DNA of 64,000 nt from Acetobacterium woodii (GTDB taxonomy: Bacteria; Bacillota; Clostridia; Eubacteriales; Eubacteriaceae). A program made the translations under genes and the position numbers. This document shows positions 36,471 through 46,539 of this stretch, piece after piece. Numbering within the stretch: the stretch's first letter is position 1; each line of letters opens with the position of its first letter. The stretch is taken from contig JACQZP010000026.1 of assembly GCA_016213825.1 (NCBI GenBank), positions 496,001 through 560,000 on the forward strand. The letters are read 5' to 3'. The notes under the pieces were generated by a model that worked only from the letters and a program-made list of their open reading frames with translations, did not search any database and was not told where the DNA came from.

Positions 36471-36520
36471 TAAAAGAAAAAAAGGTACAAAGTACCCAAT
36501 ATAATCAAATGGAGGAAAAA

Positions 36521-36805
36521 ATGAGTTTAAGACCTTTAGGTGACAAAGTAGTAATTAAAGTTAAAGCTGAAGAAGTAAAAACTTTAGGTGGAATTGTTTT
36601 ACCAGGATCTGCACAAGAAAAACCACAACAGGGAAAAGTAGTTGCAGTCGGAACTGGAGAAATTATTGATGGCAAAAAAGTGCCATTAGATGTGAAAGTG
36701 GATGATGAAGTCATCTATTCTAAATACTCAGGCAGTGAAGTTAAAATCGGGGAAGAAGAATTTTTAATCATTCGTCAAGCTGACATTTTAGCAATCGTAG
36801 AATAA
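36521..36805 (+). CDS. groES: Co-chaperonin GroES
   Basis: This is the 94-aa heptameric lid of the GroEL folding chamber. It starts [13 protein letters not shown] and contains the mobile-loop region [21 protein letters not shown]. The start is ATG 36521, set by TGGAGG seven nucleotides earlier; the frame is open further upstream but passes through the CIRCE-controlled leader. It is followed after 30 nt by groEL. Confidence 0.97.
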   Translation: MSLRPLGDKVVIKVKAEEVKTLGGIVLPGSAQEKPQQGKVVAVGTGEIIDGKKVPLDVKVDDEVIYSKYSGSEVKIGEEEFLIIRQADILAIVE

Positions 36806-36808
36806 TAA

Positions 36809-38481
<1,673 letters not shown>

Positions 38482-38486
38482 AATTC

Positions 38487-38530
38487 TAAGATAAATAAAG
38501 TAAGATAAATAAAAGTAAGATAAATAAAAG
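38487..38530 (+). repeat. Three tandem 14-15-bp repeats after groEL
   Basis: Three consecutive copies of TAAGATAAATAAA(A)G (14, 15 and 15 bp) fill the space between the groEL stop hairpin and its terminator. Confidence 0.85.
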
Positions 38531-38558
38531 GCAGTCTCAAAAATGAGGCTGCCTTTTT
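38526..38558 (+). terminator. Rho-independent terminator of groESL
   Basis: AAAAGGCAG-TCTC pairs with GAG-GCTGCCTTTTT (one bulge), followed by a T run. Its left A-rich flank could also serve the convergent small gene. Confidence 0.88.
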
Positions 38559-38582
38559 ATTTACAGTCTAATAAATAGCTGA

Positions 38583-38816
38583 TTAATTTACGTCATAGGG
38601 GATGCCGGCGAACAGAATTTCCATTTCTGGCTGTTCCAACTCAGCCAGTTTAACGATCAAACCATTGATTAAAGTGATCATGGCCTGGGCATCCGGAGAT
38701 TCATCATCAGTCGGTTTGGCCGCATAAAGGGCAATCAGCATGGTATTGCGGGTTGTTCCTTTTACATCTTTAAATAGGGTATTTAAAACGCGTTTTTCAT
38801 TAATTGTCAGTTCCAT
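38583..38816 (-). CDS. Small hypothetical protein
   Basis: This is a 77-aa protein that I do not recognise. It is predominantly helical and amphipathic, with an acidic overall make-up (MELTINEKRVL at the start, a central LYAAKPTDDESPDAQAMITL) and no Cys, signal peptide or membrane helix. The start is ATG 38816, because GGAGG lies 7 nt before it and the ATG at 38828 would place that site inside the gene. It lies just upstream-convergent with groEL and 38 nt after the ABC-F gene on the same strand, with which it may be co-transcribed. Confidence 0.7.
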   Translation of the reverse strand: MELTINEKRVLNTLFKDVKGTTRNTMLIALYAAKPTDDESPDAQAMITLINGLIVKLAELEQPEMEILFAGIPYDVN

Positions 38817-38854
38817 TTTTTCCTCCATCGATTTTTTTTATAATAAATAATAGT

Positions 38855-40783
38855 TTATAATGTTTCCAATGTCATCAGGGCTTCTTCCCATTCATCGGTG
38901 AGTTCTGATAATTTTTGCTTGTGATCTTCATAAGAAAGATTAATTTCAGCTGCCAGCGAGAGGTTGTCGTAGAAATCCGGAGCACACATCGTCTCTTCGA
39001 TCACTTCAATTTTCTGTTCCAGGTTCAGGATTGCTTCTTCGATCTCTTTGACTTTTTTCTTTAAAAGGCGAATTCTGGCTTCCTCTTCTTTTAGTTTCTT
39101 ACGATCTGTTTTTTGCTGTGTTTTGGTTACGATTATTTTGGATTCTTCAGCGAGAACCGCTTCCCGTTCGGATGCCTCCGCTTTGTGTTTTAAATAATCA
39201 TCGTAGTTACCTAAATGGATTTCCATACCATCAGTCGAAAACTGATAGATTTTGTTGGCAATCCGGTTTAAGAAATAGCGGTCATGTGAGATAAAAAGCA
39301 GGGTACCCTCATATTGGGATAAGGCATTTTCCAGAATTTCTTTGGTATCCATGTCTATGTGATTGGTCGGTTCATCCATCAGCAGGAAATTTGACTGGGA
39401 AATCATTAGTCTGGCCAGCAGTAATCGGGCTTTTTCGCCACCGGAAAGGGTATCAATGGGTTTAAAAACTTCATCTCCCACAAATAAAAAAGCTGCCAGA
39501 ATGTTTCGCAATTCGCCCTCAGACAGTTTTGAATCCACATCCCAAAGTGCTTCTAAGAGGTTCTCATTGTAGAATTTTTTTAAATCCTGATGCTCCTGAT
39601 CAAAATAACCAAGATGAACCTTTTGACCTAACCGGATTTCTCCGGCGTCAGCCGCTAATTTTCCCTGGAGAATGCGAAAAAGGGTGGTTTTGCCGGCACC
39701 ATTGGGACCTATAATACCAATTTTATCACCCCGGTGAATTTCGAAATTCATATTTTGAAAAAGCAGCCGATTGCCAAAGGATTTTTTGATGTCCGTGACT
39801 GTTAAAACATCATTGCCGCTCTTGACCCTGGGGATAAAGCTAAAATGGCTATTGTGAGCAGTTTCGACATTGTCAATCAACTCGATCTTACTTAAGGCTT
39901 TTTCCCGACTGGAAGCCCGTTTTGAGCTTTTTATGGAGTTGTAGGCCCGGAACCGATCAATCACTTCCTGTTGGTGCTTAATTTCTTTGGCTTGCTGTTG
40001 GAACTGATGGTTCTGCTCCAGCATATCCTGCCGTTTTTTAATGGCGTGCTGGGTATAGTTGCCGGCGTATTCCTTAATATTTTTCTGAGTTACCTCGATG
40101 ATCGTCGTACAGACCTTATCGATGAAGTAACGGTCATGGGAAACAATCATAAAGGTTCCGGGGTAGTTTTTTAAATATTGTTCCAACCATTGGAGCGCAT
40201 CAATATCCAGGTAGTTGGTCGGCTCATCCAGGAGCAACAGTTCAGGTTCCTGCAACAGGATTTGTCCCAGGGTTGCCCGGGTTTTTTCGCCGCCGCTGAG
40301 TAGTGAGAAGGCTTTATCCTGATCTTCAGGTTTAAAACCAAGTCCGTTGATGACGCCGCGGATGCGGCTGGGATATTCGTAGCCATTTTGGGCTGCAAAG
40401 GCTTCCTGCAGTTCACCGAATTCATGCATCAGTTTGTCCTGAGCTTCGCCAGAGGAAAGTGCAATGGCATCGCCAATCTGTTTGATTCGCTTTTCCATTT
40501 CAATCAGCGGTGTGAAGACATCAGTTAACATTTCAACCAGGGTGGTATTTTCAGAAATGTTGGATTCCTGGGATAGGTAACCAATGGTCAAACCGTTTTT
40601 CTTATTGATTCGGCCAGTGTCGGGAATCAGTTCCCCGGTAATGAGTTTTAATAATGTCGATTTACCAGTTCCGTTTCGACCAACAAGTCCGATTTGTTTT
40701 CTTTCATTGATCGAGATGTTGAGCTCATTAAAAATTTCATGGATGCCATAACTAAAATGCATATTTTCGATATTAATTAACAT
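38855..40783 (-). CDS. ABC-F family ATP-binding protein
   Basis: This is a soluble duplicated ABC ATPase of about 642 aa with no membrane domain. The two cassettes have Walker A GLVGRNGTGKST and GIIGPNGAGKTT, signatures LSGGEKTRATL and LSGGEKARLLL, and Walker B LLLLDEPTNYLD and LLMDEPTNHID. A linker of the ABC-F type and a C-terminal coiled coil (about 560-640) follow. ABC-F proteins act on the ribosome, in translation or antibiotic protection; this one resembles the general YdiF/Uup-like group rather than a known resistance type. The start is ATG 40783, set by AGGTG; an in-frame GTG lies upstream. Confidence 0.92.
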   Translation of the reverse strand: MLINIENMHFSYGIHEIFNELNISINERKQIGLVGRNGTGKSTLLKLITGELIPDTGRINKKNGLTIGYLSQESNISENTTLVEMLTDVFTPLIEMEKRIKQIGDAIALSSGEAQDKLMHEFGELQEAFAAQNGYEYPSRIRGVINGLGFKPEDQDKAFSLLSGGEKTRATLGQILLQEPELLLLDEPTNYLDIDALQWLEQYLKNYPGTFMIVSHDRYFIDKVCTTIIEVTQKNIKEYAGNYTQHAIKKRQDMLEQNHQFQQQAKEIKHQQEVIDRFRAYNSIKSSKRASSREKALSKIELIDNVETAHNSHFSFIPRVKSGNDVLTVTDIKKSFGNRLLFQNMNFEIHRGDKIGIIGPNGAGKTTLFRILQGKLAADAGEIRLGQKVHLGYFDQEHQDLKKFYNENLLEALWDVDSKLSEGELRNILAAFLFVGDEVFKPIDTLSGGEKARLLLARLMISQSNFLLMDEPTNHIDMDTKEILENALSQYEGTLLFISHDRYFLNRIANKIYQFSTDGMEIHLGNYDDYLKHKAEASEREAVLAEESKIIVTKTQQKTDRKKLKEEEARIRLLKKKVKEIEEAILNLEQKIEVIEETMCAPDFYDNLSLAAEINLSYEDHKQKLSELTDEWEEALMTLETL

Positions 40784-40848
40784 TGTTTCACCTGTTTTCG
40801 TTTTTGTTCGGATATTTAAGTTCACTTTTACTATTCTATCAAAAAAAA

Positions 40849-40875
40849 CGCCAAATTAAAATAAATAATTTGACG
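40849..40875. promoter_or_regulatory. Inverted repeat overlapping the rex -35 region
   Basis: CGCCAAATTA (40849-40858) and TAATTTGACG (40866-40875) form an inverted repeat with one mismatch, and its right arm contains the -35 hexamer. It does not fit the Rex site TTGTTAA-N4-TTAACAA, so the binder is unknown. Confidence 0.55.
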
Positions 40876-40898
40876 TAATTGGTACATATTGTTATAAT
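40870..40898 (+). promoter_or_regulatory. Sigma-A promoter of rex
   Basis: TTGACG (40870-40875) and TATAAT (40893-40898) are 17 bp apart, close to consensus, 32 nt before the rex start. Confidence 0.88.
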
Positions 40899-40930
40899 TA
40901 ATTAATTATCCAAAGAAAGGAGAAGTTATC

Positions 40931-41560
40931 ATGCATCGCTTCTCAAAAAAAGTATCTATGACCGTTGTCAAACGGTTGCCAAAGTATTACCAATATTTAA
41001 CTGATTTACAGCTCAATGATATCGAAAAAATATCATCCCGGGAATTAGCAAGTTTAATGGGACTTACAGCTTCTCAAATTCGACAGGATTTAAATTCATT
41101 CGGAGGTTATGGTCAACAAGGCTATGGCTATAATGTCGGAGAATTAAGGGAAGCTATCAAGGAGATTCTTGGTCTTGATAGTGAATATAATTGTATTATT
41201 ATCGGTGGCGGTAATATGGGTCATGCCATTGCAAACTATGAACGGTTTAAACGAGAAGGCGTTATTCTAAAAGGCGTTTTCGATGTTGATCCATTAACAG
41301 TTGGTACCGTCGTTGGCAGTGTGGTTGTTAAACATATGGATGAGCTTGATGAATTTATCAAGGCGAATGAAATTGACATCGCTATTTTATGTGTACCTCG
41401 GGAGGTTGGCCAAAAGGTTGCCACTCAGGTTACAGATTTAGGGGTGAAAGGAATTCTTAATTTCAGTCCATTGGATTTGACGGTGCCTAATGATGTGGTC
41501 GTGGAAAATGTTAATATTACGGATAGCTTATTTACACTAACGTATTTACTGGGCGAATAA
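40931..41560 (+). CDS. rex: Redox-sensing transcriptional repressor Rex
   Basis: This is an NADH/NAD+ sensor that represses fermentation and energy genes when NADH is low. The 209-aa protein has a winged-helix DNA-binding N-domain (ISSRELASLMGLTASQIRQDLNSFGGYGQQGYGY) and a Rossmann C-domain with IIIGGGNMGHAIAN. The C-terminal DSLFTLTYLL swaps between subunits. AAAGGAG precedes the ATG. In acetogens Rex is a likely regulator of reductant-dependent pathways; its targets here cannot be read from this window. Confidence 0.97.
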   Translation: MHRFSKKVSMTVVKRLPKYYQYLTDLQLNDIEKISSRELASLMGLTASQIRQDLNSFGGYGQQGYGYNVGELREAIKEILGLDSEYNCIIIGGGNMGHAIANYERFKREGVILKGVFDVDPLTVGTVVGSVVVKHMDELDEFIKANEIDIAILCVPREVGQKVATQVTDLGVKGILNFSPLDLTVPNDVVVENVNITDSLFTLTYLLGE

Positions 41561-41580
41561 AATCGTCGTTTTGAAAAACA

Positions 41581-41617
41581 AAAGAGCTTGGATTTAATTC
41601 CTGCTCTTTATTTTTTT
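41581..41617 (+). terminator. Rho-independent terminator of rex
   Basis: AAAGAGC pairs with GCTCTTT, with inner GGA/TCC pairing, followed by a run of seven T residues. Confidence 0.85.
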
Positions 41618-41632
41618 GCCTTTAAAATTATT

Positions 41633-41664
41633 TATAAAAAAAGAAACACGCCATGCGTGTTTCT
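41633..41664 (-). terminator. Rho-independent terminator of the XRE regulator gene
   Basis: AGAAACACG and CGTGTTTCT form a perfect 9-bp stem with a 5-nt loop. On the minus strand it is followed by seven T residues. Confidence 0.88.
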
Positions 41665-41711
41665 AAGAATTTATAACAAGTTATTTAAACATAATTTTCA
41701 TTGTTTTTATG

Positions 41712-42092
41712 TTACTTTCCGCTGGAACTTTTGAAATTAATAAAATCTAGAACTTCTTGTTTATAACTTTCCGGGAAAGAGAAATAAGAAGAAAAAGAGT
41801 CTACTTCTTCGTTGGAAAAAACGTAAGATTTTAAAAATTCTTCACAGGTCATCGGTTTGGGGTTGCTTGGTAAAAGTTTTGGCTGATCAGTTCGACATAG
41901 CAAATAGTCTACTGAGACTTCAAAAAAATCAGCAATCTTAATGAGTAATTGGTTCTCCGGTAAATTTTTATCTTTTTCATATTTAGAGATCGAGCTTTTA
42001 TTAAGATAGAAAAGATTAGCAAAATTCTCCTGAGTTAACCGTTTTGAGATACGCAACGCTTTTAATCGACTACCAAAAGTATTATTTTCCAT
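41712..42092 (-). CDS. XRE-family helix-turn-helix transcriptional regulator
   Basis: This is a DNA-binding protein of 126 aa. Residues about 5-65 are a Cro/C1-type HTH (RLKALRISKRLTQENFANLF, then SISKYEKDKNLPENQLLIKIADFFEVSVDYLL). The C-terminal half (about 70-126) is short, acidic and of unknown function, with a FPESYKQEVLDFI segment. The start is ATG 42092, with AAGAAGGTG before it. A strong sigma-A promoter lies 57 nt upstream. Targets are unknown. Confidence 0.9.
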   Translation of the reverse strand: MENNTFGSRLKALRISKRLTQENFANLFYLNKSSISKYEKDKNLPENQLLIKIADFFEVSVDYLLCRTDQPKLLPSNPKPMTCEEFLKSYVFSNEEVDSFSSYFSFPESYKQEVLDFINFKSSSGK

Positions 42093-42148
42093 TTTTTCAC
42101 CTTCTTTCAATTTAGAATTGTTGGCACAAATGCACTGCCTATTGACTA

Positions 42149-42176
42149 AGTATAACATATCTTTAACATTTGTCAA
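42149..42176 (-). promoter_or_regulatory. Sigma-A promoter of the XRE regulator
   Basis: On the minus strand TTGACA (42176-42171) and TATACT (42154-42149) are 16 bp apart. The spacing leaves a leader of about 50 nt. Confidence 0.8.
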
Positions 42177-42221
42177 GATTTGCAGTTGAATTTAAGTAAG
42201 ATATCAGAATGTAATAGAGCA

Positions 42222-43052
42222 TCAAAAGGGCGCTCTTGATTCTCTTAAAAGACGGAGACATTCAATGTATTTTGCTTTGTCCGGGGACGTTTCGTTGGCT
42301 GAAAATGGCGATTCCAGCGATTGTGATTCAATCGCATTATTTGTTAGAGTATCAAATAGTGCACTAAAATCTGCGCTAGCTGGATAATCAGTTGATTTAC
42401 GCTTTGATTTTCCGTCTTCTGTTCTAATTTCATCATAGCTGAGACGAGTTAGGGTTGAACCATTAAATGATGCTTCAAGGAAACCCTGATAGCCTTCAGG
42501 ATCGGCAGTGCCGGTTATCGTATAAGTATCAAAAGTATCAATTTTTATCGTTTCATGATCACCTTTGTATGCTTGAGCCAAAATTACAGTTGATAATTTT
42601 GTAAAACGCTCAGATGTTTGGGTCGCCCCAGAGATAGCATCGATTTCATCAGGATTTTGTGAGAGGATCAATTCATTGTACAAGCGCAGATAAAGCGCAC
42701 TGAGGTTGGCTACCCCTAAATTCTTCCAGCTTTTATCTGAACCCTCGAGCGTAAGGCGATCGGCATTACTTTTTGATAGTTCCTTAAATGAAACTTGGGT
42801 AATGATGCCATTTTTTATCAGAAGATCTAATTTTTGGACATAACCCCGGTTGTCAAAATAGCTGGTGGTGGCAGAGTACTGGCCATCCATCAGGGAGTTA
42901 GAATTTTCTCCAGTTAAAATTGAACCAGTTGTGGGATCATTAATCAGTTCTTTTTCCACACAACCGGTTAGAAACAGGGGGATAAAACCATAGAAAAGGA
43001 GCAAAATTACCAGCGCATAGCACTTATGATTTCCAAATTTATTATTGAACAT
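42222..43052 (-). CDS. FMN-binding domain lipoprotein
   Basis: This is a predicted membrane-anchored lipoprotein of 276 aa. The N-terminal hydrophobic segment ends in a lipobox (PLFLTGC), so the mature protein should be lipid-linked on the outer face. An FMN-binding-like domain follows (YVQKLDLLIKNGIITQVSF) with DAISGATQTS. This fits the DxxSGAT pattern to which ApbE-type transferases attach FMN covalently. A second half (about 165-270) repeats a related beta-rich fold. The start is ATG 43052, preceded by GGTG. It follows the pyrophosphatase gene by 26 nt, so it is in that operon. A redox role outside the cell is inferred. Confidence 0.82.
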   Translation of the reverse strand: MFNNKFGNHKCYALVILLLFYGFIPLFLTGCVEKELINDPTTGSILTGENSNSLMDGQYSATTSYFDNRGYVQKLDLLIKNGIITQVSFKELSKSNADRLTLEGSDKSWKNLGVANLSALYLRLYNELILSQNPDEIDAISGATQTSERFTKLSTVILAQAYKGDHETIKIDTFDTYTITGTADPEGYQGFLEASFNGSTLTRLSYDEIRTEDGKSKRKSTDYPASADFSALFDTLTNNAIESQSLESPFSANETSPDKAKYIECLRLLRESRAPF

Positions 43053-43078
43053 TGTTATCACCAATTTTAATAATTTAT

Positions 43079-44701
43079 TTAATAGGCAGAGGCATTCATC
43101 AGAGGGGGGACAATTTGTTTTTTTCGGGAAAAAACGCCATTCATATATTTGCTGTATTCACCCGGTTGAAAACCGAAAGCCAATTGCACCAGATTCTTAG
43201 CTTCACCAGCTACGATTAGTTCAGTACCACCTAAAATGATGTCGGTAACCATTAAAATGGCAAGGTCCAGACCTTCCTCGGCACATAATTGGTTCATTTC
43301 CAGCAGGACCTCATCGAGTTTGTCAAAAATACCGCGGAAATCGCCAGTATTAATTTGAGAAACAGCAATTTTATAGGCACCCATGGTAAAGAGCTTCTTA
43401 TCAGTTGAGATGATTTCCGAGGGGTGCATTTCCTTTAGATTACTGCCAGCAACCAGCATTTTTTCCCCATAACTTTTAACATCAATTTCGAGAATTTTTC
43501 CCAATTCCCGGGCAATAGTACGATCATCCCGGGTACAGGTGGGGGAATTAAATAATAGTGTATCCGAGATGATGGCACTGAGCATCAGTCCCGCCATGGA
43601 TTTGGGAATCGCGATCTGATGTTCATGGTACATTTTAGCAATAATGGTACAGGTGCAGCCAACCGGTTCAATTCGTAGGTATAAAGGTGTGGCTGTTTGA
43701 ATTTCGGCCACCCGGTGATGGTCGATGACTTCGATGATTTCCGCTTCTTCGACGCCGATGATGGATTGATTTCGTTCATTATGGTCTACCAAAATGACTT
43801 TTTTTCGATTGAAGTCGATGAGGTTACTACGAGAAATGGTTGAAAGCACCTTTCCATTGACGTCAACTACTGGGAATCGCTCATGATCGGAGGTCAGCAT
43901 ATTTTTTTTGACATCATCGATGGTTTCATAGGTCATGAAGTACTCCAGCTGATTTTTCTGGTAGTAGTTTTTTATGGGAATCCCTTGACACAGCAGTCGG
44001 ATGACTTCAAAGGGACCAAAGGCAACGATCAGGACAGCACCTTGATAGTCGTCGGGGATGTGAAAGACGATATCCGGTGAAGCATTGGCAACAATAATAA
44101 TCCCAGCGCCAGTGGCAAAAGCACGGTTCAAATATGTTTCCTGCTGTACGGTAACAAGAATATCGTTGACATTCAACTGCTGTTCGTCTTCAATTTCAGT
44201 GATGGTATAAACATCGCCCAATACGAATTCCGATTGCATCAATCCATAGACCTGCGCTTCCAGTAAGTCAATGATATTATCCAGCGGCGTTTCGCTTTTT
44301 CGGAGCAGGGATTTTGAAAAAGGATCGGTATAAGCCGGGATAATATCCGATAGGGAAACCATGCCGATCAGTTTTTCCTGTTCACTGATAACAGGTAATG
44401 AGCGACCGGGATGATCAATGATCTGTCCCATGGTTTTTGATACTGAGTCTTTTTCATAAGCCATCGAAAAATCGGTGAGAACCAGATCTGAAACCTGGGG
44501 TTTAACATCCTTGATCAGTTCCGGAAGAGCGACCTGGAAGGTATCCAGGACAAACTGGGTTTCTTTATTAATCGGTCCTAAACGGGCTGGAAAGACCTGA
44601 GTGTGACCGAGTGATTGTTTCAAATGAGCATAAGCAATCGCAGAACAGAGAGAATCTGTATCTGGATTTCGGTGTCCGAAGACATAGGTTTTCTGGGTCA
44701 T
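43079..44701 (-). CDS. Manganese-dependent inorganic pyrophosphatase with CBS and DRTGG domains
   Basis: It hydrolyses pyrophosphate. The 540-aa family II enzyme has the N-terminal DHH motifs (VFGHRNPDTDSLCSAIA), a regulatory insert and the catalytic C-domain. The insert is a CBS pair (about residues 75-125 and 245-305) around a DRTGG domain. VDHHRVAEI precedes the catalytic C-domain. CBS-PPases are regulated by adenine nucleotides and, with DRTGG, by diadenosine polyphosphates. AAGGAGGG precedes the ATG. It is second in a minus-strand operon with an alpha/beta hydrolase and the FMN lipoprotein. Confidence 0.92.
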   Translation of the reverse strand: MTQKTYVFGHRNPDTDSLCSAIAYAHLKQSLGHTQVFPARLGPINKETQFVLDTFQVALPELIKDVKPQVSDLVLTDFSMAYEKDSVSKTMGQIIDHPGRSLPVISEQEKLIGMVSLSDIIPAYTDPFSKSLLRKSETPLDNIIDLLEAQVYGLMQSEFVLGDVYTITEIEDEQQLNVNDILVTVQQETYLNRAFATGAGIIIVANASPDIVFHIPDDYQGAVLIVAFGPFEVIRLLCQGIPIKNYYQKNQLEYFMTYETIDDVKKNMLTSDHERFPVVDVNGKVLSTISRSNLIDFNRKKVILVDHNERNQSIIGVEEAEIIEVIDHHRVAEIQTATPLYLRIEPVGCTCTIIAKMYHEHQIAIPKSMAGLMLSAIISDTLLFNSPTCTRDDRTIARELGKILEIDVKSYGEKMLVAGSNLKEMHPSEIISTDKKLFTMGAYKIAVSQINTGDFRGIFDKLDEVLLEMNQLCAEEGLDLAILMVTDIILGGTELIVAGEAKNLVQLAFGFQPGEYSKYMNGVFSRKKQIVPPLMNASAY

Positions 44702-44719
44702 AAAGTCCCTCCTTTTTAT

Positions 44720-45655
44720 TTAAGTGAGTGTATTAGTAGTTAAAAAACGAAGCACATCCGCATAGACAAGCTCTCGTTTATCTTCGTTAAGAATTTCATG
44801 CCGCATTAGCGGATAGAGAATCAGATTGACATTCTGGACCCCGGCCTTTTTTAGCTGCTGGGTGATATGTATTACTTCTTTTCCCATATTACCGACAGGG
44901 TCGTCTCGTCCGGCTAAATAAAGGAGATGGAAATCTGTTGGGATTTTTTTGAGATTATTAGTATCAGTCGTGTAATTAAGCCCATAAAATAAATCCCGAT
45001 AAAATCCGGCGCTGCAAGTAAAACCACAAAGCGGGTCGTCGATATAGGCATCAACATTGGTTTTGCTCAATGATAGCCAGTCATACTCGGTTCGATTCGG
45101 TTTGAATTTTTTATTATAGCTGCCAAAAGAAAGCTGAGACAACAACTTGGATGGCGTTTTCTCACCGTTTTTAGCAATTTCCCAACGGGCAATGAGACTG
45201 GCTGTTTTTCGCATCAAGCTGCTAATGCCAACAGTAGTGCCAATGATTACCGCACCCTGATATAGTTCGGGATAATCAATGACAGCATGCTGGGTTACCA
45301 CCGAACCCATGCTGTGACCAATGATAAACAGGGGCAGTTCGGGGTAGATGCTTTTAAGCATCGCCGAGATTTCTTTTACATCCGTAACGACCCGATTCCA
45401 ACCATTGCCGCTGGCAAAAAAGCCCAGGTGTCCTGAATCCTTGCCAGTTTGACCATGACCCCGTTGATCAAGAATTACCGCTAGAAAGTGATTATGGTAT
45501 AAAAAATCTAGAAATTCATGATAACGGAGCGCGTGTTCAGCCATGCCATGAACGATGAGAACCACGCCCTTTGGTTTTAGTGGCAAGGGCGTTTCATAAT
45601 ATGTCAACTTCACATCATCGGAAGTATAAAACCCATTGGTTGTTAAATCTATCAT
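44720..45655 (-). CDS. Alpha/beta hydrolase, monoacylglycerol-lipase-like
   Basis: This is a serine hydrolase of about 311 aa in the Hydrolase_4 / lysophospholipase group. It shows the oxyanion region VHGMAEHALRY, the nucleophile elbow GHSMGS, a later Asp in AGRDDPVG and His in MRHEILNEDKRE, completing the triad. There is no signal peptide. Two in-frame ATGs lie at 45658 and 45655; the second has the better distance from AAGAAGGG. It heads an operon with pyrophosphatase and FMN lipoprotein. The substrate is inferred to be a lipid ester. Confidence 0.87.
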   Translation of the reverse strand: MIDLTTNGFYTSDDVKLTYYETPLPLKPKGVVLIVHGMAEHALRYHEFLDFLYHNHFLAVILDQRGHGQTGKDSGHLGFFASGNGWNRVVTDVKEISAMLKSIYPELPLFIIGHSMGSVVTQHAVIDYPELYQGAVIIGTTVGISSLMRKTASLIARWEIAKNGEKTPSKLLSQLSFGSYNKKFKPNRTEYDWLSLSKTNVDAYIDDPLCGFTCSAGFYRDLFYGLNYTTDTNNLKKIPTDFHLLYLAGRDDPVGNMGKEVIHITQQLKKAGVQNVNLILYPLMRHEILNEDKRELVYADVLRFLTTNTLT

Positions 45656-45799
45656 CATTAGCCCTTCTTTCAAGATTATTATCTTAATCCATTTTCACAT
45701 TATAACAAAATTTCTTAAAAAAAACAGGGTTACCCGTACTAAAAATGAGATAATCAGTGTATAATTAAAATAAAATAATTGGATTAAGGGGGATCAAAA

Positions 45800-46528
45800 A
45801 TGAAATTAACAGTGTTAGGCAATAATGGACCCTTTCCTGGCCCCGGTGGTGCCTGTTCGGGGTATTTGTTTGAATCAGGAGACACGCACATTGCCTTGGA
45901 TTTTGGCAATGGCGTGCTGGCGAATCTGCAAAAACGAATTGACATTTCAGATATTGACTTTGTTATCTGTTCGCATTTGCATGCGGATCACATTTCGGAT
46001 CTCTTTGTTTTGCTCTATGCGCTCCAGATGATGAATCGGCAAATGACGCTCTATGCACCGCCAGAACCGGCACTGGAATTGCAAAAACTGGATTTGAATG
46101 ACATTTATCAGATTAATAAGATCCATGAGGAACTTCAAATAAAAATCAACGGTTTAACCATCAGTTTCAAAGAACTGAATCATCCTTTTATGGACTTTGG
46201 AACAAAAATTACTGATGGCGAAACGACTTTTTTATACACTGGGGATACCTGTTATACCCCCAACCTGCTGGAATTTGCAACGGGTGTGGATGTGATGCTC
46301 TGTGATGGCGCATTTCTGGAGGATATCGTTTCAGACAAACATCTTTCGGTCAAAGAAGCCTGCGAAGTGGCCAATGAAGCTGGGATTAAAACCCTGATCT
46401 TGACACATTTGGCGCCTTTTGAAAAACCCGAAACCTATCTGGAAAAAGGAAAAAAACATTTCAAAGGAAATCTGTTGGTTACCGAGATCGGAAAAACATT
46501 TGACCTAAAAGATTTAGCTAAACCATAA
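45800..46528 (+). CDS. MBL-fold hydrolase, RNase Z-like
   Basis: This is a metallo-beta-lactamase-fold protein of 242 aa. It has the metal-binding HLHADH, an Asp in YTGDTCYTP, and a late His in LTHLAPF. The pattern is that of ribonuclease Z-related hydrolases. It is too short and lacks the exosite of true tRNA 3'-processing RNase Z, so its substrate is unknown. AAGGGGG precedes the ATG. comEC follows 11 nt downstream, suggesting one transcript with comEC and holA. Confidence 0.85.
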   Translation: MKLTVLGNNGPFPGPGGACSGYLFESGDTHIALDFGNGVLANLQKRIDISDIDFVICSHLHADHISDLFVLLYALQMMNRQMTLYAPPEPALELQKLDLNDIYQINKIHEELQIKINGLTISFKELNHPFMDFGTKITDGETTFLYTGDTCYTPNLLEFATGVDVMLCDGAFLEDIVSDKHLSVKEACEVANEAGIKTLILTHLAPFEKPETYLEKGKKHFKGNLLVTEIGKTFDLKDLAKP

Positions 46529-46539
46529 GGACGGATTTG

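Noticed and set aside
36464-36520. N-terminally extended GroES from the ATG at 36464
   Set aside because: The extension overlaps the CIRCE operator and lacks a ribosome site; ATG 36521 has TGGAGG and the standard GroES N-terminus.
40887-40910. Rex operator in the rex promoter
   Set aside because: TTGTTATAATTAATTAAT matches only the left half of TTGTTAA-N4-TTAACAA; TTGTTA is also explained by the -10 region.
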